Source: Pollenia angustigena (taxonomy: Eukaryota > Arthropoda > Insecta > Diptera > Polleniidae). Taken from it: DNA of 64,000 nt. Below, piece after piece: positions 10,640 to 19,600 of this stretch. The DNA lies in contig OV884059.1 of the NCBI GenBank assembly GCA_930367215.1, positions 241,985,803 to 242,049,802 of the forward strand, in the 5' to 3' direction. A program made the position numbers and the translations under genes. The notes beneath the pieces are model-generated. The model did not search any database, had not been told where the DNA came from, and saw nothing but the letters and a program-made list of their open reading frames with translations. The first letter of the stretch is position 1. Every line of letters begins with the position of its first letter.

Positions 10640-13600
10640 CTTTAATGAGAAAAAAGTACGTTAAAAATATTTTTTTTATATTTTTTTTTTTAATAAGAAT
10701 TTACCTAATTGCCCTGGTTTGGGCGACGGCCAAACAATATCAAATCTAGGTTGTACGCTTAGAGAACTGCTTTGTGATGGTCTCATGGATGTACCGCTAC
10801 AAATTGTAAAAAAAAATTAAATACATGTAGTTAGTTCCGACTTACAAGCAAAAGACGTTTTAAACGGGTAAGTCTTAAGCCCCATATTTTCAAAGGTGTT
10901 TCAAATAAATTTCCTTAATTTTTAGTAAGAAAATGTAGCTAAAGTTTTATTGAAAATCCGTTTCATAAACCTATTTTTATAACCTTTACTTAAGGTAAAA
11001 GAGCATATGTAATATAAGTTTGTCTTTCGTTGTATATATCTGTTGCATTTTAACAAAACATCTTAAGTCCAATTTAAAAAGTTGAAGAAAATATAAATTC
11101 ACTGTTTATTGTTGTTGTTTTTGTTTAAGCTTTGATATTGGGTGTTTCCACAGAAAATGACCCCTTAAGCTTTGTTCCCAATCGGAGCAACAATTTCGTT
11201 TTTTCCTTTCATTTCATTTTTAGAAAAAAAATGTAACAAATATTTTTTTAAAAATGTAACTTAAGTTGAGTCTACTTTAACTTCAGCAACAATTTGTATC
11301 AAGGCCCATTGATAGATGGGCCTTGATTTGTATGAAATTGTTTCTGACGTTTAAAATAATTTAATTTAGTTTTGAATGAAAATTTTAACATAATGTTGTA
11401 AAAAATAATAATAAAAGCATATTATTGTTGTGGCTAAAATTTGCAAACGGTTTCTAAATGCAAAATGTGTGTGGTTGCAAAAATTGTTGCTCTATTATGA
11501 ACACCAAGTGAAAATGTTTTTTTGATTGTGAACGAAGCTTTATAGCTTAAAAATTAAATTATTATTTTGAATTAATTTTCCCGCTATTATACAAAATAAA
11601 TGTACAGTGTCATTTTCCGAAAGATTTACTTTAATTTTCTTCATACTAACAAAAATGTTTTATTTTTTGTTACCCATAATAAATGAATTCAGACACAAAA
11701 CCCTTGTAATTTTGTATACCCTCCGCCACAATTAGTTGTTAAAATGTAACGACCGTTACTTAAAAAAAAAAAAATTTTTTTTGGGTAACTTGAGGGTTAC
11801 ACGATCAAGTTTTGCCTATCAATTTTTAATACACTCACACTTTTTTACCAATACACTCATACTTTTAAAAATTGATACGAACTTGCCTTTAAAATTCTCT
11901 TGCCAGTGAGTGTTTCAATTTACGTTCAAGAAAACAGCTGATTTCAAGGTTAGTGAGCAAATTTTTCGTTTCTCTTTATAATTTTTTTTTTTTTTTAATG
12001 ACATCTTGAAAGTAAATTGCTTTCAACTTGCGTGCAGCCTACGTCACAGCTGCCAATTTTTGCATATTTTGACAAACAGTATATGTAAAAGACTATCAAG
12101 AAAAGCTTGATCGTGTGGCTGCAATGTAACTAATTTCTTTGGTTTGAAAATAAATCCATTCCTTACTTGAGGGTTACACGATCAAGTTTTGCCTATCAAG
12201 TTTTGATACACTCACACTTTTTACCACTACACTCATACTTTTAAAAATTGATACGAACTTGCCTCTAAAATTCTCTTGCCATGTTCAAGAAAACAGCTGA
12301 TTCAAGGTTAGTGAGCAAATTTTTCGTTTATCTTTATAAATTGTTTTCTTGATGACATGTTGAAAGTAAATTGCTCAAAAATTGAATGCAGCCTACGTCA
12401 CAGCTTTCAATTTATGTAAATTTTGACAAGCAGTATATGTAAAAGACTATCAAGAACAACTTGACCGTGTGGCCGCAGGGTTATACCAAATTTTTCAAAG
12501 AATTTAATCAGATATTTTACTTGACATATCCTGTGCAAAATTTTACAATACATGATGTTTGTTTCCGACATTTGAAAACAGCACATTTATAAAGTAACGG
12601 CCGTGACTGTTTTTAATGGTCAAAAAAAGTATTGAAATTACATTTTTTATGAATTCTTTCGGTTGCTACCGTTGCTTGAACTTTCGTAAGTCCAAAATGG
12701 AGAAATCCTCGTACCATATTTGGGTAGGTTGGAATTTTATTTAAAAAATCTCCGAAAATCGGTAACGAACGTTACTTTGGAAACACCTTATTGTCACAAG
12801 TAAAACTGGTGTTTATAATTCTTATTCGCTTAACAGTTTTATTTGTATAATATCTTGAGGTTTTCTAAAATCTTTGAAACATAGCTTGGGAATAATGATT
12901 AGAAATCCTAATGATTAGTATTTGGATTAGAAATTTTAATTGTGCTGAAAAATTGATTAATTATGATTAGTCAGCCATTTTAGACGATTACTAATTGATT
13001 AGATTATAAATAAATCTAAAAATCTAATCACAATTAGTGACGATTAGCATTTCTAATCAAATCTAATCAAAACTAATCCAAAAAATAATTGATTAGATTT
13101 GATTAGATCAACTATTTTTAACTATTTTTGTGAAAAGAAAATATTTATTTATCACATTTTTTGTTATATTTACATAATGTAACAGTTTTTGAATGTTGCA
13201 TAAAATTGCATACGGTGCACCCTGTTCTTAAACTTAACACGACACAGCTGGTTCACTTTGTTGTTGTGTTATTATTAATGTTAATTTTCAACGTGTTTTG
13301 TGGAAGTACAAGTATAATTTTTTTGTTTACTTAACATTGAAAGTAAAATCCAAGGTATATTTATAGCAGGTAGCCGCGAGATTACAACAATTGTACAATA
13401 AAACAAACAACAGGGCTTTTTATTGTTGTTTTGCGATACGAACTGTCAAACAGCAAAGGGGTTGAAAAGAGACAAAAAACTTGTTTACTTGTTTACTATA
13501 CAACATTTGACAGTTTGTATCGCAAAACAAGCAAATAAAAAATAACCAGCTGGCTTTCCGAGACTACCTGCTATAAATATACCTTGGTAAAATCTTTGTT

Positions 13601-16600
13601 TTGTAAGATTGTAATTTTTGTTTTATTCAAATTAAAGTGTTCAAAATTATTGGTAACCCTGCCTTTACACATGCAAGTAGTGGCATGCCACTGTTGTATA
13701 CATAAAGGGTGGTTAAACTGTAAGGGCCGATGTTGAATGTGAACCACACCTAAACGCCAAGTTTTTTTCCGAATTTTATTTGACATTTCTCTATTTCAGA
13801 CTTACTCAATTTGAACCATTTATCCAGACTTATTATGAAAATGGGCGTTCAAATCAAAATGCATATCGTGCACTTCGTGATTTTTTTGGTCAATTTGATC
13901 ATCCAAATGTGCGTACAATCGCAAAAATCGTGGAAAAATTCGAGCAAACCGGGTCTGTAGAAGATGTGAGAACACCAGTGCATGCTCGTACAGCTCGTAC
14001 TGCAGAAAATATTGCTGCTGTTCGCGATAGTGTGGCTGAAGAGCCGTCCACCTCAACTCGTCGTCGTGCCCAACAATTGCACCTCTCACGCTCGTCGTTG
14101 ATGAACATTATGCATAAAAACTTGCATTTACACGCTTACAAGGTGCAATTGGCTCAAGAACTAAAGCCTCTTGACCATTCCAAACGTCGTGAATGGGCAG
14201 AATGGTGGCAAGAAATGGCAACAGTGGATGATCAATTTTCGAAGAAAATCATCTTCAGTGATGAGGCACATTTTCACCTCAGTGGATTCGTCAATAAACA
14301 GAATTGCCGCATTTGGGCGAATGAGAATCCAAGAGTGATTGTCGAAAAACCAATGCACCCACAAAGAGTGACTGTTTGGTGCGGTTTATGGGCTGGCGGC
14401 ATCATCGGGCCGTATTTTTTCCAAAATGAGGCCGGTCAGGCAGTTACTGTGAATGGTGTTCGCTATCGTGAGATGATAACGAACTTTTTATGGCCCGAAT
14501 TGGAAGATATGGATGTGGACGATATGTGGTTTCAGCAGGACGGTGCCACTTGCCACACAGCTAACGAAACAATGGCTCTTTTGCGCAACAAATTCAATGG
14601 CCGTGTTATCTCACGTAATGGCGATGTCAATTGGCCGCCAAGATCATGTGATTTGACACCGTTGGACTTTTTTCTTTGGGGTTATTTGAAAGAAAAGGTG
14701 TACGTCGATAAGCCAGCAACAATTCAAGAGCTAAAGGATGAGATAATTCGTCACATTAACGGCATAGAACCTCCATTATGCCTCAGGGTCATCGAAAATT
14801 TGGACCATCGGATGGAGGTGTGCCGCCGTGGTCGCGGCGCTCATTTGGCCGATATTTTGTTCCATACATAATTGAGTGATTCCAATATATCATAATAAAA
14901 TAAAATTACAATAATTTCCTAAATAGTTTGTGTTTTATTCAAAATCAAGATCGGCCCTTGAAATTTAAACACCCTTTATTATCAAAGAAAATTTGTTCGA
15001 AATAGTCGAATCTCATGCCATTAACTTTTGTGATTACACATGCCACTGCGAGTTCATTTTCAAAATGTCGTAGAAGCGTCAACAAAATAGAGTTTCGAAG
15101 TTAATCATAATAGCAAATTTTTTGGGAAATTTTTTCATTTATTTATATTAGCATTATTTTAACGATATTAATGCTCTATTATTAACAAACTTGCTTTTAT
15201 TTATGCGCGTTTTGAAAAAATTAATCATAATAATTCTTTATTAAGTTAAAACTTCAATAACAATTTCACAACAATCCAGTAAATGTGAATTAAATTTTTA
15301 ACAGGGTAACATATGTAGCTTATCGTTTTGACATTTAGTGGCATGCAAGTGCCAAATTTCCACTCGCATGCAATTTTTGCTGCCACTGGAGCTGCCATTG
15401 CGAAAAATGTGAGTGTATTAGTAAAAAAGTGTGAGTGAGTGTATTGAGTTTTTCGAAATGGCAGTGGCGTGTGTAAGTGCTAGGTGCACGGATTTGTTTT
15501 TCTTTTATTTATCTTATCACAATTACTGAACAACCTAAACAAAAGCGGCAAGCGTTTTTTTAAAAATTAAAATTTTATTTAAATACAATTTCAATAAAAC
15601 AAACCGACATAGCGATCTGTCAAATAAGATTTATCAGCCGGGTGGTTTCTAATTCACATTCTAATGGTTTGTTTCGTATAAATTGTATGCAAATGAGAAG
15701 TTTTGACATACAAAAAACGCTTCCGCTCTTATTAAGGTATCTCAGTTAGTGACGATTAGCACTTCTAATCAAATTTTTGTTTACGTTATTAAAATGTTGT
15801 GTTATAATAAACGAAATTTTTCTCTAATTTTGGTTTATTTTATTATTTAATAAAAATTTCTTTTTCAACGAGTCTTTTTTAAAGTTTTTTGCTATCTTAT
15901 ATAAACTTAAGATGTTATGTCAAAATGTCATAAATATATATTTTCGTTCCTTCTGAGTAGCGAAGTTGTTTTAACGATTTCCGTCTGTTCGTTGAAATGG
16001 GTTTTCCGTAGGCCCCAGAAATGATGGGGACGAGGTTGTTATATATATTTATGTCACATATTGACCGATATTGCTTGCTATTGAAGTTCAGCCACGATTG
16101 CCTGTAATTTTACCCATAAATGCCTTGTTTCCAAGGCAAGAGGCAGTTTCAGAATAAGGTAAAACCATCTTAGTTATCAGTACACAACATCCGACAAAAT
16201 GTCGGCGGGATTGGATCAGTGCGCGTGGCACAAAAAAGATCTAATGATCGGTAAGAGAAAAATTGTCCATATTTGGTACAAATCACAACCTCTTAAAAAA
16301 TGGCATGGGGTTAGAGAAGTGGGCGATTTCGTACAGACATTATAGATTTCTGTATATTTGGAAAAGGGCCGGCAATATCCAGTTTCCAAGTTAGGTACAA
16401 ACATCTGTTTATCATTGGAGAGAAGAAGACTTGGCACAAAATAAGTTTATTTATGTATATCTAAAGAACGATATTTATATAACTTTCTGTTCTTATCGCA
16501 CCAAGGTGAAGGGCATATAAGATTCGAATATAGCACTCTTGCTTGTTTTATGTTTTTAAAACTGAGGCGTAAGTCTTTGCAATAAAAAATAAATTTTTAA

Positions 16601-19600
16601 ACATTAATCAATAAAACTGAGTGGTTTGCCTTTTGTTTAAAAATGGTATTGTCACAAAAGATTTGAGAAAAGTAATTGTGAAAAAGCTAATTTTATAATA
16701 TTATAACCATTATGTCAGACAATTAGCTTAGCAATATGTCTAAAATAGTTTTAAGATAGTTTTATTATGCTGATAAATTGCTTTGATTGTAAAAACTAGA
16801 CCCGGTCGAAAAATATGAATACAGAATTTAGCTTTTTAAATTGCCTTGAATTTATGTCGAAATCTTAAAAGAATTTTTAAAAAAGTGTAGTGAAAAATGC
16901 AGAATCAGAGAAAAAATATTAAAAGTTAAGAGCTAAATTTCAGTTATGTATTTTATAAAGCTTTTTTGTAATAGTTCTATTCCTTCAATTTTTCAGAAAT
17001 GACTTTAAACACTACCAGACTATTATGATGTATTTTATTTTTACATTTTACCTTAGCCTTCCTTTGGAAAGCAATGAGGTATATTGTATGTACAGAAAAA
17101 TTTACAATTATTAGACACCAGCAAAATGTAATGCATTTTCTGGCCCGCAAGGGCCTTCGTCCGCATTCTTTGTGTTACTCTGGATACAATATAATAGTCT
17201 GGTAGTGATACTTTTATAAATTGTATATATTAAGACTGTTTTATCCAAAGTTTAATCTTATTAAGGAATTTCTTAATTTTTTTTCTGTTAGAATATTTAC
17301 ATGTAAATGCATACTAATGTAGATATATTTAATTTCATATTATTAGCCCAAACTCGCCAAAACCGTAATTCCAAAGATATTTATAAACGAAATAACTGAA
17401 ACACTTTTTTCGTGGCTTGGTGTATATTTACCTATATGGATGTTTGAGGCAGCCGTATACTTCACGATAACGCCCATAAAGTGTGCCATATGATACACCC
17501 AAAATACGAGCTGCTTTTTTCATTTCAAGTCTTTTATTTTTAATGGCATCAAGAACCTTAGAAAAAAATTTTATTATTATGTAAATTAGTTAAACAAATA
17601 AATCGATGAACTTACCCTTCGAGTGAATGGTTCCTCCCAAAATTGTGGCCGTCTGCCCTTAGCTAAATAATCATCCATTTTTATAACATCCTGCCACTGA
17701 GACATTTCCTCTGTTGTCAAGCGCAATTCTGCCTCACTAAATTCCTCCATTTTGATGTCAACATAATCATCTGGATGATGGCCATTAGCAGACGAAGATG
17801 ACGATGTTGGTATTGAGGCCGTAGGAGCGTGTATAAAGTCATGAGTCATTAAGATGCCATGTTCGTTAATCAAATAACCTTCGGGTACGTATTTGCCATA
17901 ATGATGAGGATGATGTAGGGGCGGTGCAGGGGGAGGATGATGTGAATGTGAGTGGGAATGATGAGAGTGATGGGAATGATGTTGGTGAGATGAATGTGAC
18001 AAAGCTGAAGCTTTATGAGATGCACTTGTAGATGGTGAAGTTGTCAAAGAAGACGTTGCTGATGATGAATTGTTAGATGTAGCGGAGGCAGTTGACATAT
18101 TTGTTGTACTTGAAGATGTTTTCTCCTTTGTTGTTTGTTGAACTGTTTCAATTTCTTCTACAGTTTGTGGCACATTAGCTGAGTCTTCTGTCTCCAGTTC
18201 GTCTTCATTTTCGGATTTGTGCAGAATTTCCTCTTTGGAACTTTTTCGTTTAACTGCCTTAAATTTTGGATTTTCTGGAGAACAATCTTTTAAACGTTTT
18301 TCCGTTGTTCGTTTTGTAACAGTATTTGCATTATTTTCCTCTTTGATATCTTGCAAATCCTCGTCGCCTTCTTCAACTTGACCCAAAGGATCTTTTGTTT
18401 CACTTTCATGTTCCAATGTACTCGTTATCCATTCTGGTTCCGTCGCCGATTCATCATCCATTTGGTCATCATCATGTTGAACTCGTTGAGGTCGGTAGCG
18501 TAACCGTTGTTTCTGTTGTTGGATATGTTGTTGATATACAACCGATGGTGCTAATGGTGAATTTGGTCTGGAATGTTGTAAAGTTGTTCCATGATTATTT
18601 TGTTCTTCATGGAACTGAGATCCTTCCAAGTATGCACTACTTTCGCCTTGATCAGAATAATGACCTAATTTTCTGCTGTAAACATAAAAGTAAAGGCATA
18701 AATAAAAATTAACCTGAAGTAAATAAAGTATTTACACTACGTGACAAAATTTCAACAAAGTCGTGACCAAATGAATCTGCATTTCCGTCACATCATCTTT
18801 TTTAAAAACACAAATAACGGTTTTTTTGGAATATCTCAAAAACTGTTCTACTTTTGACAATTACTTTTGACTTCATATTCGGATTCGGCGGAAAAATTTA
18901 CATAAAGATTAGGAGTCTCATTCATTTGGTCAAAAAACTATCACGTAGTGTAATCTTTATACAGTAGAGCTTAAAAAAAAAATAAAAGTGATTTTGTTAC
19001 CCATCTGAAAATTAAGCTTGATATGTTTTATGATGTTTCCCAAAATATTTTGATTCTAGCGTTGATCATCCGTGACTTAGGCCATTTTTAAAAAAGGTAT
19101 TTTTTCAGTTTTTCGAATTTTTTTTGTACTTTGCTCCAATACGACATAAATGAAATTTGGTAACATTGAAAAGAGTTTTTGAAGCAGCTTCCAATGGTAT
19201 ATAAAACTTGACCACTTGCGACCTACTAATTGCGATATTTAACTAAATACATATTTTCGTTTCGGGTTTTCATACAATTTCTACGTATGTGGAAATAATG
19301 TTCTACTTTTCAAATTTTATTTATGCCTTTTTGGAGCAAAGTACAAAAAAATTAGGTTCATACTCTTTTGTGCATTAAAGTTTTACCAATTCATTCTAAA
19401 TGTTTGTAAATAAGGTCCTTAAATGCTATACTACTAATAAACCTATACATACTAATATTATAAAGCTGAAAAGTTTGTATGCGCCCTAGGATAGGGTCCA
19501 GGGGGTAAAAACCTCCTTACTCAGAAATTATTAATTCTCGTTTTAAAAGAGATATATTAAAGCAATAGTTTCCGTGCTCAAAACATTCCCTTCATTCCGC

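Larger units (their letters stand above)
10797..17431 (-). other. 6.6-kb intron 4 of the BTB-psq gene, rich in mobile elements
   Basis: It is bounded by the exon 4 donor and exon 5 acceptor. It contains the 26-bp hAT derivative (11300), duplicated MITEs (11785-12478), GATTAG-rich DNA (12900-13115), a hAT MITE (13351), a mariner (13705), a dispersed repeat (15940-16550) and a TIR element (17013). No further coding exon was recognised inside it. Confidence 0.6.

Noticed and set aside
17013..17218. CACTA-superfamily element
   Set aside because: The ends start CACTA, but no 3-bp target duplication is seen and no CACTA transposase features are present. Left unassigned.
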